From: Mumia sp. zg.B17
GTDB taxonomy: Bacteria; Actinomycetota; Actinomycetes; Propionibacteriales; Nocardioidaceae
Direction: 5' to 3'
Length of the DNA: 64,000 nucleotides
NCBI RefSeq assembly: GCF_019550915.1
Contig: NZ_JAHWCI010000003.1
Span: 1-64,000, forward strand
Shown here: positions 38,661 to 48,900 of the stretch, piece after piece
Layout of the letters: every line of letters begins with the position of its first letter
Position numbering within the stretch: the stretch's first letter is position 1
Program-made: the position numbers and the translations under genes
The notes under the pieces: generated by a model
The model's database searches: none
What the model saw: only the letters and a program-made list of their open reading frames with translations
What the model was told of the DNA's origin: nothing

Positions 38661-39296
38661 ATGTTAGATCCCGCCGTGCTGCCCGCGTTCGTCGTCGCGG
38701 TGCTCGTCGTGACTATCGCGCCGGGCCCCGACAACACCTACATCGCCGCCGTGGCCCTCCGCCACGGACCCCGCGCCGGCGTGGTGTCCGCTCTCGGGAT
38801 GGCCTGCGGCATGGTCGTCCACGTCGTGGCGGCCGCACTGGGCCTCGCCGCGCTCCTTCGCCTCAACCCCGAGATCATCACCGTCATCCAGCTCGTCGGC
38901 GCCGCCTACCTCATCTGGCTCGCGGTCGACACCGTTCGAGGACTGCGCAGCACGTCCGAGGCAGAGGTCGTCCCCCAGACGGGGACCGTGCTCGTCCGGG
39001 CGACCGTCACCAACCTCACCAACCCGAAGGTCATCCTCTTCTTCGCGGCGTTCCTCCCCGGCTTCGTGGTCGCCGGGCACGGCTCCACCGTGGCGCAGAT
39101 GCTCGCCCTGGGGACGGTGTTCCTGGTCGTGGGCCTGATCTGCGACACCGTCATCGGCCTCACCGCCGGGCGTCTCGGTCGCGCGCTCGACTCTCGCGGG
39201 CGGGCCGGCACCGCGCTCGGCGTGCTGGCCGCGTGCGTGTACGCCGTGCTCGCCCTGATCCTCCTCGTCGAGGCGTTCCGTACGCTCGCGTCGTGA
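38661..39296 (+). CDS. LysE/RhtB-family amino-acid exporter
   Basis: 211 residues with about six membrane helices and the signature APGPDNTYIAAVALRHGPRA near the N-terminus, plus NLTNPKVILFFAAFLPGFV. The family exports amino acids or their analogues; the substrate is unknown. The ATG has AAGGAG immediately in front (too close for normal use) and TACGGT six bases upstream. Its stop overlaps the GrpB-like gene by four bases (GTGA). Confidence 0.9.
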   Translation: MLDPAVLPAFVVAVLVVTIAPGPDNTYIAAVALRHGPRAGVVSALGMACGMVVHVVAAALGLAALLRLNPEIITVIQLVGAAYLIWLAVDTVRGLRSTSEAEVVPQTGTVLVRATVTNLTNPKVILFFAAFLPGFVVAGHGSTVAQMLALGTVFLVVGLICDTVIGLTAGRLGRALDSRGRAGTALGVLAACVYAVLALILLVEAFRTLAS

Positions 39297-39919
39297 CCGT
39301 TCACCCGCTCTGGCGCCCGCACGAGCAACCCACTCAGCACGAGACAGACCAGGCCTTCGTCTCCGGGAGCGAGCCCCGCACGCCTGATCCGATCGAGGTC
39401 GTGCCCTACGACCCCGAGTGGCCTACGACGTACGAGCGTGTTGCCGCGTCCGTCCGCGAGGCGCTCCAGGACCGGGTGCTCGACCTCCAGCACATCGGCT
39501 CCACCTCGGTCCCCGGTCTCCCCGCGAAGCCGGTCATCGACGTCGACCTGGTCGTCGCCGACCCGGCGGCCGAGGACACCTACGTGCCGGCCCTCGAACG
39601 CCGCGGCTACGTGCTGCGGGTGCGAGAGCCGTGGTGGCAGGGGCACCGCATGCTCCGTCACGAACGCCCGGCGGTGAACCTGCACGTCTTCGGGCCCGAC
39701 GCCGTCGAGCCGCGACGCCACCGGTTGTTCCGTGACTGGTTGCGCAGGGCCGGCGACGACCGGGCGGCGTACGCAGCGCTCAAGACCGACCTGTCGGGCC
39801 GCTCGCTGCAGCGGATGTCGGAGTACAACGCGGCGAAGTCGGCGCTGGTCTACGAGATCTACGAGCACGCGTTCCTCGCCGACGTCGACCATCCCCACGA
39901 TCCGCAGCCGATCGACTAG
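39293..39919 (+). CDS. GrpB/UPF0157 nucleotidyltransferase-like protein
   Basis: 208 residues with HIGSTSVPGLPAKPVIDVDL, the nucleotidyltransferase-fold core of the GrpB family, followed by HERPAVNLHVFGP and ALKTDLSGRS. Catalytic function is undefined; the fold transfers nucleotidyl groups or is a CoA-biosynthesis-related fusion elsewhere. GTG start translationally coupled to lysE. The stop overlaps the convergent nitroreductase stop. Confidence 0.85.
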   Translation: MTVHPLWRPHEQPTQHETDQAFVSGSEPRTPDPIEVVPYDPEWPTTYERVAASVREALQDRVLDLQHIGSTSVPGLPAKPVIDVDLVVADPAAEDTYVPALERRGYVLRVREPWWQGHRMLRHERPAVNLHVFGPDAVEPRRHRLFRDWLRRAGDDRAAYAALKTDLSGRSLQRMSEYNAAKSALVYEIYEHAFLADVDHPHDPQPID

Positions 39920-40452
39920 GCCGTCCCCTCACTGCGCAGCTCGCCGATGGTCCGGCGCGTCCGCTCCGTGGAGGGGTCCGGCTCGCCGAGACCGATCGCC
40001 GTCATCGTGAGCACGCGCCACCCCGGTGCCACCTCGAGCGAGGCTTCGAGCGCCTCCAGGCCGAAGGCCCGGAACTGGCGGCACGCCAAGCCCATCGCGT
40101 GCGCCTGGATCGTCATGTGCGCGACCGCCTGACCCAGGTCGTACTCGGCGAACTCGGAGTACTGCAGGCCGCTGTCGCCCACCTCGTGACGGGCGAGGTT
40201 GACGACGAGCGCACTGGCGTCCGGCGCCCAGCGTCGCGAGCTCGCGGCCAGGTGCTCGACGAGCAGGTCGTGCCCGGCCTCGTAGCGGCGGCGGAGGTGG
40301 AACGCCCAGGGCTGGGAGTTGCCGGCCGACGGCGCCCACCGCGCCGCTTCGAGCAGCGCCTCCACGTCGAGGTCGGAGAGCGTGTGGGTCCGGTCGAACG
40401 CCATCGGGCTGAACCGTTCACGCAGCGCAGGGAGGATCTCCGGCGGTCGCAC
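39916..40452 (-). CDS. Nitroreductase-family flavoprotein
   Basis: 178 residues. FMN-contacting motifs RWAPSAGNSQPW at the N-terminus and GLACRQFRAFGLEALEASL towards the C-terminus fit a single-domain nitroreductase. It should be an NAD(P)H-dependent FMN enzyme of unknown substrate. The GTG at 40452 has GAGGAGACAGAG upstream. Convergent with grpB; downstream of the VWA gene by 41 bases. Confidence 0.83.
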   Translation of the reverse strand: MRPPEILPALRERFSPMAFDRTHTLSDLDVEALLEAARWAPSAGNSQPWAFHLRRRYEAGHDLLVEHLAASSRRWAPDASALVVNLARHEVGDSGLQYSEFAEYDLGQAVAHMTIQAHAMGLACRQFRAFGLEALEASLEVAPGWRVLTMTAIGLGEPDPSTERTRRTIGELRSEGTA

Positions 40453-40493
40453 CTCTGTCTCCTCTCTGCCGCGTGGCACCTCGGGTCGTAGGG

Positions 40494-41921
40494 CTAGACC
40501 GGCAGCAGCCGGCCGACGAGCCGCGAGAGCTGATCGACGGTGCGGCACTCGTGCATGTCGACGATCTGCGCGTACGCCGGCGCGACCGAGTCGCCCAGCC
40601 CCCACCGGCTCTCGTGCTCGGGATTGAGCCAGAACGTGCGGCGAGCACGAGCCACCACGTCACGCAGCGCGTCTAGGTCCGGATCCAGGTTGTTGGTGCG
40701 GGCGTCCCCCAGGATCAGCACGCTCGTACGGGGACCGACGACGTTGCCGTACCGGCTGACGAACGAACGCAGCGCCCGCCCGTAGTCGCTCGAGGGGTGC
40801 CAGGGCGCGACGTTCGCGCTCGACGAGATGCGCTCAGCCAAAGCCGCCGGGTCCGACTCCCCGGAGGTGACGAGCTCGGTGACCTCGTCGGTGTGGTTGA
40901 CGAACGCGAACACGCGCACCTTGCTGAACTGGTCGCGCAACGCCTGCACCAGAAGCATCGTGAACCCAGCGAACCCCGCCACCGACCCCGACACGTCGCA
41001 GAGCAGCACCAGCTCGGGCCGGGCCTTGCGCCGGTGCTCGAAGACCGGTTGCAGCGGCACCCCGCCGTACGACATCGACCGCCGCAACGTCCGCCGGATG
41101 TCGACCTGACCGCGGTTGCGGCGCCGTCGTCGCGCCGACAGACGCGTGGCCAGGCGCCGCGCGAGCGGCTGGACGGCGCGGCGCAGCTCCAGCACCTGCG
41201 CCCGGTTGGCGGCGAGGAACTCGACCTGGCTGGCGTCGGGCCGGACGGCATAGCGCGCGACCCGCTCGCGTCCTCGGACCTCGGCCGTACGACGGCTGGC
41301 CTCGGACTGGACGAGCTCACGGAAACGCTCGACGTCGCGGCGCACCTCGTCACGGTCGAGCCGCTCGGCGAAGCCCTCGGTGCTCCCCCGTCGTGCCAGC
41401 GCCCTCACGATCGCGGTCTGCGGGCGCAGCTGCTCGAGGGTCTGGCGCGCCGACCAGCCGGATCCTGCCATGCCGGGACCGTCCGCACCCTGGACCGCCC
41501 CGAGCGCGTCGACCGCGGCCGCGGCGACCTCGTTCAGCGCCCCGCCACTCCCCCGCGCCAGGGCGTCGACGAGATCCTCACGAAGCTCCGCAACCGTCGG
41601 CGGCTCGGACGAGCGGTCATCGCCGGCACCGGTCGCGCGGGTCTGCGTCTCCTCACGCACCGACTCGCGCCCACCGACGCCGACCGGGAAGTAGACGTCG
41701 AAGACGGCGTCGAACACCCGACGCTGCCCCGACCGCCGCAGCAACGCCGCGGCGAGCCCTTCGCGCAGGAGGGCACGGTCGGCGAGCGACAGCACCTCCA
41801 TCACCCGGGCGGCGTCGACGGTCTCGCTGGTGCCCACGACCATGCCGTGGCCGCGCAGCGACTCCACCATCGCGACGAGCCGCCCAGGGAGTGAGCCGGT
41901 CTCTCCCGACCCGACGCTCAT
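40494..41921 (-). CDS. CoxE-like von Willebrand factor A protein
   Basis: 475 residues. The C-terminal VWA domain has the MIDAS motif DVSGS (near 308) and FVNHTDEVTEL; the N-terminal part is a helical region with variable spacers. It is cotranscribed with a MoxR ATPase (ATGA overlap), the standard MoxR-VWA chaperone pair that inserts or remodels cofactor-bearing complexes. The target is unknown because no oxidoreductase gene lies nearby. Confidence 0.86.
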   Translation of the reverse strand: MSVGSGETGSLPGRLVAMVESLRGHGMVVGTSETVDAARVMEVLSLADRALLREGLAAALLRRSGQRRVFDAVFDVYFPVGVGGRESVREETQTRATGAGDDRSSEPPTVAELREDLVDALARGSGGALNEVAAAAVDALGAVQGADGPGMAGSGWSARQTLEQLRPQTAIVRALARRGSTEGFAERLDRDEVRRDVERFRELVQSEASRRTAEVRGRERVARYAVRPDASQVEFLAANRAQVLELRRAVQPLARRLATRLSARRRRRNRGQVDIRRTLRRSMSYGGVPLQPVFEHRRKARPELVLLCDVSGSVAGFAGFTMLLVQALRDQFSKVRVFAFVNHTDEVTELVTSGESDPAALAERISSSANVAPWHPSSDYGRALRSFVSRYGNVVGPRTSVLILGDARTNNLDPDLDALRDVVARARRTFWLNPEHESRWGLGDSVAPAYAQIVDMHECRTVDQLSRLVGRLLPV

Positions 41922-42796
41922 CTGCGCCCGTCCGCCTCGTCGAGCTGCAGGTGCGCCCTTGCACGGGCGACGTCGTCGGTGTGCTTCAGCAGGACGCCCA
42001 GCGTCTCGTCCACGACCGCCTCGTCGAGCGAGTCCGCGCCGAGTGCGAGGAGCGTCCGGGCCCAGTCGATGGTCTCCGACACCGACGGCGCCTTGCGCAG
42101 GTCGATCCGCCGGAGGGCGTTGACGACCCTCACCAGTGACACCGCGAGCGCCTCGTCGACGGCGGGGACGCGCGTCCGGACGATCCGCTCCTCGAGCTCC
42201 GGCTCGGGGAAGTCGATGTGCAGGAAGAGGCACCGCCGCCGGAGCGCCTCACTGAGCTCCCGCGTCGCGTTGGAGGTGAGCACCGTGAACGGCGCGTGAC
42301 GGGCGGTGAGAGTCCCCAGCTCAGGCACCGTGATCGCGTAGTCGCTGAGCACCTCCAGGAGGAGGCCCTCGATCTCGAGGTCGGCCTTGTCGACCTCGTC
42401 GATCAGCAGAGTGCTCGGCTCGTCGGAACGGATGGCCTGGAGCAGGGGTCGAGCGAGCAGGAACTCGTCGGTGAAGATGTCGTCGCGGGTCGCGTCCCAG
42501 GTCTCGCCGCGACCGGCGGTGATGCGCAGCAGCTGCTTGGCGTGGTTCCACTCGTAGAGGGCCCGGGCCTCGTCGACGCCCTCGTAGCACTGCAGCCGCA
42601 CCAGCCCGGCTCCCGTCGCCCCGGCCACGGCGCGGGCCAGCTCGGTCTTGCCGACGCCCGCGGGCCCCTCGACGAGCAGCGGCTTGTCGAGCCGGTCGGC
42701 GAGGAAGACGGTGGTCGCGACGGACGTGGACGCGAGATAGCCGAGGGCAGCGAGCCGCTCGGTCACGTCGTCGACGGAGGAGAAGCGTTCGCTCAC
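41918..42796 (-). CDS. MoxR-family AAA+ ATPase
   Basis: 292 residues. Walker A GPAGVGKT (44-51), Walker B LLIDEVDK (130-137), sensor region ILTSNATRELSEALRRRCLF. Works with the VWA protein encoded by the overlapping gene. GTG start with a leaderless -10. 25 bases upstream of DUF445 on the same strand, but with its own promoter. Confidence 0.9.
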   Translation of the reverse strand: MSERFSSVDDVTERLAALGYLASTSVATTVFLADRLDKPLLVEGPAGVGKTELARAVAGATGAGLVRLQCYEGVDEARALYEWNHAKQLLRITAGRGETWDATRDDIFTDEFLLARPLLQAIRSDEPSTLLIDEVDKADLEIEGLLLEVLSDYAITVPELGTLTARHAPFTVLTSNATRELSEALRRRCLFLHIDFPEPELEERIVRTRVPAVDEALAVSLVRVVNALRRIDLRKAPSVSETIDWARTLLALGADSLDEAVVDETLGVLLKHTDDVARARAHLQLDEADGRR

Positions 42797-42802
42797 CCGC
42801 TC

Positions 42803-42808
42803 ACCCTA
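42803..42808 (-). promoter_or_regulatory. -10 box of the MoxR-VWA operon (leaderless)
   Basis: TAGGGT lies six bases before the GTG at 42796. Confidence 0.55.
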
Positions 42809-42821
42809 CGTGGGTCGCCGG

Positions 42822-44096
42822 TCAGAGCAGCTGTGAGACCGCGTGGATGGTGACGCCCGCCAGAGCGCCGACCACGGTGCCGTTGATCCGGATGAACTGC
42901 AGGTCGCGGCCGACGTGCAGCTCGATCTTGCGGGACGCTTCCTTGCCGTCCCAGCGGTTCACCGTCTCCGAGATCACCGTGGCGATCTCGCTGCCGTAGT
43001 TGGTGACGACGAACGCAGCGGTGTCGCTCATCATGCGGTCCAGGCGAGCCTGGAGCTCGGGCTCGGCGGCGACGCGCTCGCCCGTCTCGCACAGGAGCGC
43101 GACCATGCGGGTGCGCAGCATGCCCGCGGACTCGTCGAGCGAGTCGAGGAGGGCGTGCCGCAGCCCGCTCCACAGCGCCACCGCCACGTCGACGACCTGC
43201 GGTTGGGACAGGATCCGCTCCTTGAGAGCCTCGGCCCGGGCCTGGGTGTCCGGATCCTGCTCCAGGTCGCCGGCGAGCGAGACAAGGAAGGCGTCGAGCG
43301 ACTGCCGGACGCTGTGGTCGGGGTCGGTACGGACGTCGTCGACCCACGACAGAGCCTCGCGATACATCCGGGTGGAGATCCTTCCGTCCACCCAGTGCGG
43401 GGTCCACCAGGGGGCCCGCTCGGCGACCATGCCCTCGACGGTCTCCTGGTTGTCGACGAGCCAGCGGTGCATCTCCTCCGCCGCGATGTCGACCAGCCCG
43501 TGATGGGCGCCGTCGCGGACGATCTCGCCGAGGGCCTGGCCGACGGCGGGGCTGAGCTGCTCAGCCTTGAGGCGGGGCACGATGACCTCGCGGACGATGG
43601 CCGCCACGTCGTCGTCGCTGATGCGCGACAGCCCGTCACGCAGGACCCGCGACCCGATGTCGACGATGCGCCGAGCGTGGACCGGATCGGCGAGCCAGCT
43701 GCCGACGCGCAGGCTGATCCGTGCTGCCTCGACGCGCTCGCGGACCACCGGCTCGTTGAGGAAGTTGTCAGAGACGAACTCCTGGAGGCTCTCGCCGAGC
43801 GCGTCCTTGCGGCGCGGGATCAGTGCCGTGTGCGGGATCGGGAGGCCCATGGGGTGCTTGAAGATCGCCGTCACCGCGAACCAGTCCGCGATCGCGCCCA
43901 CCATCGCCGCCTCGGCGCCGGCGTTGACGTAGCCCAGCGCGCCCGACTCGCCGTGCGTCAGCGCATAGATCACCGCCGCCACGACCAGCAGCCCGGTGGC
44001 GAGCGTGCGCATGCGACGCAACCCGCGTCGACGCACCTCGTCCGAACCCCCGAGAGATGACGGCACGGTGAAGCCGACGGTGCTCAACTCGCTCAC
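42822..44096 (-). CDS. DUF445 membrane protein
   Basis: 424 residues: a membrane helix near the N-terminus (LATGLLVVAAVIYALTH), the family motif AEAAMVGAIADWFAVTAIFK, a long helical cytoplasmic or extracellular middle and a C-terminal helix (INGTVVGALAGVTIHAVSQL). Function is unknown; the family is widespread. GTG start with a leaderless -10. Divergent from a zinc metallopeptidase gene. Confidence 0.87.
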   Translation of the reverse strand: MSELSTVGFTVPSSLGGSDEVRRRGLRRMRTLATGLLVVAAVIYALTHGESGALGYVNAGAEAAMVGAIADWFAVTAIFKHPMGLPIPHTALIPRRKDALGESLQEFVSDNFLNEPVVRERVEAARISLRVGSWLADPVHARRIVDIGSRVLRDGLSRISDDDVAAIVREVIVPRLKAEQLSPAVGQALGEIVRDGAHHGLVDIAAEEMHRWLVDNQETVEGMVAERAPWWTPHWVDGRISTRMYREALSWVDDVRTDPDHSVRQSLDAFLVSLAGDLEQDPDTQARAEALKERILSQPQVVDVAVALWSGLRHALLDSLDESAGMLRTRMVALLCETGERVAAEPELQARLDRMMSDTAAFVVTNYGSEIATVISETVNRWDGKEASRKIELHVGRDLQFIRINGTVVGALAGVTIHAVSQLL

Positions 44097-44102
44097 GGCT
44101 GC

Positions 44103-44108
44103 ACTGTA
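44103..44108 (-). promoter_or_regulatory. -10 box of the DUF445 gene (leaderless)
   Basis: TACAGT lies six bases before the GTG at 44096. Confidence 0.55.
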
Positions 44109-44182
44109 GCCGGGGCGGTCCCGCCCGGTCCGATGGCGGGGAAGCCCTCCCCCGGCGACCGGATCGTACGGCCGCCCGGCCC

Positions 44183-44188
44183 TACACT
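44183..44188 (+). promoter_or_regulatory. -10 box of the zinc metallopeptidase gene (leaderless)
   Basis: TACACT lies six bases before the ATG at 44195. Confidence 0.55.
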
Positions 44189-44194
44189 CCGACC

Positions 44195-45091
44195 ATGACG
44201 TTCAACGAAGGCGCCAGTCTCGACACGAGCCAGGTGCGCAGCGGCGGTTCCAACCGGGGTGGCGCGCTCATCGGCGGTGGTGCGGGTTCGATCATCCTGT
44301 TCCTCATCGCGACCTTCCTCGGGGTCAACCCGTTCGACCAGGGCGGTTCGGCGGGCGCCTTCGACACGTCTCAGGTCCAGCAGTCCGGCACGCAGGCCGA
44401 CTTCTCCGAGTGCAAGACCGGGGCCGATGCGAACCGCGACGACACGTGCCGCGTGATCGGCACCGTGAACAGCGTCCAGGACTACTGGCGTGACGCGCTC
44501 CCGGCCGACGCGAACCGCCAGTACCGCGACGCGTACACCGTCCTCTACTCCGGTCAGACCCAGTCGGGCTGCGGCGCGGCGAGCAGTGACGTCGGGCCGT
44601 TCTACTGCCCGTCCGACGAGCAGGTCTACATCGACACGTCGTTCTTCGACGACCTCACGACGCGGTTCGGCGCCGACGACGGTGCGCTGGCCCAGATGTA
44701 CGTCGTGGCCCACGAGTACGGTCACCACGTCCAGAACCTGCTCGGCGTCCTCAAGTACTCCCAGGAGGACCCGCAGGGCGCGAAGTCGGGCGCGGTCCGG
44801 GTCGAGCTGATGGCCGACTGCCTCGCCGGCGTCTGGGCCAACCATGCAGCGACGACCCAGGACGAGCAGGGCACCACCCTCATCAAGCCGCTCACGAAGG
44901 CCGACATCGCGTCTGCGCTGTCGGCCGCCGCAGCGGTGGGTGACGATCGCATCCAGAAGTCGGCCACCGGCCGCGTCGACCCGGAGAGCTGGACCCACGG
45001 CTCGGCCGAGCAGCGTCAGCGCTGGTTCATGACCGGATACGAGAAGGGCGACGTCAACTCCTGCGACACGCTGTCCGCGCGCAGGCTGTGA
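44195..45091 (+). CDS. Neutral zinc metallopeptidase (YpfJ/KPN_02809 family)
   Basis: 298 residues. A membrane helix (about 31-44) anchors a soluble catalytic domain with HEYGHH (173-178) and the downstream ligand Glu in RVELMADCLAG. Two Cys pairs (SEC.../DTC... and GCG.../FYC) may form disulfides, fitting an extracytoplasmic site. Substrate unknown. Followed after 12 bases by a CPBP protease gene. Confidence 0.88.
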   Translation: MTFNEGASLDTSQVRSGGSNRGGALIGGGAGSIILFLIATFLGVNPFDQGGSAGAFDTSQVQQSGTQADFSECKTGADANRDDTCRVIGTVNSVQDYWRDALPADANRQYRDAYTVLYSGQTQSGCGAASSDVGPFYCPSDEQVYIDTSFFDDLTTRFGADDGALAQMYVVAHEYGHHVQNLLGVLKYSQEDPQGAKSGAVRVELMADCLAGVWANHAATTQDEQGTTLIKPLTKADIASALSAAAAVGDDRIQKSATGRVDPESWTHGSAEQRQRWFMTGYEKGDVNSCDTLSARRL

Positions 45092-45103
45092 CGCCGTGAT
45101 GCC

Positions 45104-45898
45104 GTGACGCTCACGTTCCCCGGACCCCTGGTCCCGGCTCCCGACCCCGTTGCGGCGCCGCAGAAGCGGCTGCTGAGCACCGAGGTCTGGATCGTCCTGC
45201 TGCTGTCGCTGCTGCAGTCGGCGGTCTACGCCACGGTCTCCCTGGTGGCGAAGCTGACGCGTGGACCGCTGGCCGACCAGTCGGCGACACTCAACTCGTC
45301 TCGGAGCGACCGGCCCTGGCTCGACCTGACCTACCAGCTCCTCGGCATCGGCTTCGCCTTGGTGCCGGTCGCACTGGTCCTCTATCTCCTCGTGCGCTCG
45401 AGCGACGCTCCCCGTCGCGTCCTCGGCATCGGACGAGGCACAGCCGCAGGTGACGCCGGCTGGGGCGTCGGGCTCGCCGCGCTCATCGGGGTCCCCGGGC
45501 TCGGCCTCTACTTCGTGGGCCGGGAGCTCGGGATCACCGCGACCATCGTGCCCAGCGGTCTCGACGAGCACTGGTGGCGCGTGCCGGTGCTGATCCTCTC
45601 CGCCCTCATGAACTCGGTGCTGGAGGAGGTCATCGTCGTCGGATACCTCATGTGGCGGCTGACCCAGCTGGGGTGGAACCGGTGGTCGGTGCTCGCGGCC
45701 AGCGCTACCCTCCGAGCCTCGTACCACCTCTATCAGGGGATCGGGCCGGCGATCGGCAACGCGGTGATGGGTATCGTGTTCGGGTACTGGTACCAGCGGA
45801 CAGGGCGCATCGTGCCGCTGGTGATCGCCCACGCGGTGATCGACATCGTCGCGTTCGTCGGGTACGCCCTGCTCAAGGACGCACTCGACCTTCCCTAG
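45104..45898 (+). CDS. CPBP-family intramembrane protease
   Basis: 264 residues with about six membrane helices. The catalytic EE pair (Glu174-Glu175 in MNSVLEEVIVVGYL) is followed by His208 in RASYHLYQG and a further His in IAHAVIDI. The Arg of the usual EExxxR motif is Val179 here, so activity should be checked. GTG start, short distance after the metallopeptidase, then hrpA follows by ten bases, so the three genes may form one transcript. Confidence 0.82.
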   Translation: MTLTFPGPLVPAPDPVAAPQKRLLSTEVWIVLLLSLLQSAVYATVSLVAKLTRGPLADQSATLNSSRSDRPWLDLTYQLLGIGFALVPVALVLYLLVRSSDAPRRVLGIGRGTAAGDAGWGVGLAALIGVPGLGLYFVGRELGITATIVPSGLDEHWWRVPVLILSALMNSVLEEVIVVGYLMWRLTQLGWNRWSVLAASATLRASYHLYQGIGPAIGNAVMGIVFGYWYQRTGRIVPLVIAHAVIDIVAFVGYALLKDALDLP

Positions 45899-45908
45899 GG
45901 GTTCTCGG

Positions 45909-48900
45909 ATGACCGTCGGCGAGCTGCGCACGCGGCTGCGCGAGGTGACGCTGCGCGACGAGCGACGGCTCCGGCGACGGCTCGACCGCGCAGCGTCCCA
46001 GCGCGACGCCGCTCGACGCACCGAGCAGCTCGCCGACGTCGAGAAGGACGTGGCCGCGGCGGAGGCACGGGCGGCCGCTCGCCGGGCGTCGGTCCCCGAC
46101 CTCGACTTCCCGCCCGAGCTGCCGGTCACCGAGCGTCGTGACGACATCGCGGCCGCCATCGCCGACCACCAGGTCGTCGTCGTCGCCGGCGCCACCGGCT
46201 CCGGCAAGACGACCCAGCTGCCCAAGATCCTGCTCGGCCTCGGTCGCGGTGTCCGCGGGACCATCGCACACACCCAGCCCCGCCGCATCGCCGCCCGCAG
46301 CGTCGCCGCCCGGATCGCGGAGGAGACCCGGACGACGCTCGGCGAGACCGTCGGGTACGCCGTCCGGTTCGACGACCGCTCCGGTCCCAGCACGCTCGTC
46401 CGGGTGATGACCGACGGTGTCCTCCTGGCCGAGATCCACGACGACCCGATGCTGCTCCGCTACGACACGATCGTGGTCGACGAGGCGCACGAGCGGTCCT
46501 TGACCATCGACTTCCTGCTCGGCTACCTCCGTCGACTCCTCCCCCGTCGTCCCGACCTCAAGGTCGTCATCACCTCCGCGACCATCGACCCCGAGCGCTT
46601 CGCGGCCCACTTCGCGGCGCCCGACGGCAGCCCCGCACCGATCATCGAGGTGAGCGGACGGACGTACCCGGTCGAGGTCCGCTACCGTCCGCCCTCGGAG
46701 CGCGCCGACGCCGGATCAGGCGACGTCCTCGCCGCGATCGGCGACGCCGTCGACGAGCTGGCCCGGGAGTCCGACGGCGACGTCCTCGTCTTCCTCTCCG
46801 GGGAGCGCGAGATCCGCGACACCGCCGACATGCTCCGCGAGCGCAAGCTCCGCCGCACCGAGATCCTCCCGTTGTACGGCCGGCTGTCCGCGGCCGAGCA
46901 GCACAAGGTCTTCGAGCCCCACACCGGGCGCCGGATCGTACTCGCCACCAACGTGGCCGAGACGTCGCTGACGGTCCCCGGCATCCGCTACGTCGTCGAC
47001 CCCGGGACTGCCCGCATCTCCCGCTACAGCCAGCGTCTCAAGGTGCAGCGGCTGCCGATCGAGCCGATCTCCCAGGCCAGCGCGAGCCAGCGGGCCGGCC
47101 GTTCCGGGCGCACGTCGGACGGCATCTGCATCCGGCTCTACTCGGAGGAGGACTTCGCGTCGCGTCCGGAGTTCACCGACCCGGAGATCCTGCGGACCAA
47201 CCTCGCGTCGGTGCTGCTGCAGATGGCCTCGCTCGACCTGGGGCCGGTCGAGGACTTCCCGTTCCTCGACCCGCCCGACCGCCGCGCGGTGCGCGACGGC
47301 GTCGGCCTCCTCGAGGAGCTCGGGGCGCTGAGCGACGGCGCACGGGGCATGCGGAGCTCGCTCACCACCGTCGGGCGACAGGTCGCCACGTTCCCGCTCG
47401 ATCCCCGGCTGGCCCGGATGCTGGTCGCCGCCTCGTCGTACGGGGTGCTGCGCGAGATGCTCGTCATCGTCTCGGCCCTGTCCATCCAGGACCCGCGCGA
47501 ACGCCCGCTCGAGGCGCAGCAGCAGGCCGACACCAAGCATGCGCGGTTCGCCGACCCGACCTCGGACTTCCTCGCCTATCTGAACCTGTGGAACTACCTC
47601 CGCGAGCAGCGCCGCGAGCTGTCCGGCAATGCCTTCCGCCGGACGGTGCGCGAGGAGTACCTGCACTACGTCCGCATCCGCGAGTGGCAGGACGTGCACG
47701 CGATGCTGCGCGACCAGTGCCGTGGTCTCGGACTCGACCTGGGCCAGTCCGACGGACCTCCTGCCGACCCCGACCGCATCCACGCGGCGGCGCTCGCCGG
47801 GCTGCTGTCGCACATCGGCCTGCGCGAGGGCGAGACCCGTGACTACCTCGGCGCCCGCAACGGCAGGTTCGCGATCTTCCCCGGATCAGGGCTCGCCAAG
47901 AAGCCGCCCCAGTGGGTCGTCGCTGCCGAGCTCGTCGAGACGTCGCGGCTGTGGGCCCGCACCGTCGCCAAGGTCGAGCCCGCGTGGATCGAGCGGGAGG
48001 GCGCCCACCTTCTCAAGCGCACCTACTCCGAGCCGCACTGGTCGCGGCGCCGAGGGGCGGTCATGGCGCACGAGCGGGTCACCCTGTACGGCGTGCCGGT
48101 CGTCGCCGACCGGCTGGTCTCGTACGGGCCGATCGACCGGGAGGTGGCGCGCGAGCTCTTCATCCGGCACGCGCTGGTGCAGGGCGAGTGGAGCACGCAC
48201 CACGCCTTCTGGACCCACAACGCCGAGGTCATCGCCGAGATCGAGGGTCTGGAGGACCGGGTCCGCCGACGCGACATCCGCGTCGACGACGAGACCCTGT
48301 TCGCGTTCTACGACAACCGGGTCGGGGCCGACGTCGTCTCGGTGCGCCACTTCGACACGTGGTGGAAGAAGGCGCGACGACGCACGCCCGACCTCCTCGA
48401 CCTCACTCCCGACGACCTCGTGCGCGACGACGCCGGTGACGTGGCGCTCGAGGCGTACCCCACGACCTGGGAGTCCGCGGGCATCGACCTGCCGCTCTCG
48501 TACGCCTTCGAGCCCGAGAGCGACGTCGACGGTGTCACGGTCGACGTCCCGCTCGAGCGGCTCGCCGATCTCGACGAGACGGCCTTCCTGTGGGGTGTCC
48601 CCGGCTACCGCCAGGAGCTCGTGACGGCACTGCTGCGCGGGCTCCCCAAGGACGTACGACGGCGGCTCGTGCCCGCACCGGATGTGGCCCGCCGGCTGCT
48701 GGCGCTCCCCCTGGACACGACGCTCCCTGTGGCGGAGGCGATGTCGGCAGGCATCCGGACCCTCAACGGCGATGTCGTCGCGCCCGGCACGTTCGATCTC
48801 GCCTCGCTCCCCCGGCACCTGAGAGTCACGTTCCGGGTGCGGGACGGCGAGGCGGAGATCGCCCGCGGCAAGGATCTGGACGCGCTGCGAGCCGAGTTGC

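Noticed and set aside
44093-46393. 766-codon minus-strand open frame across the metallopeptidase, CPBP and hrpA genes
   Set aside because: It runs antisense through three real genes and a gap. No family features.
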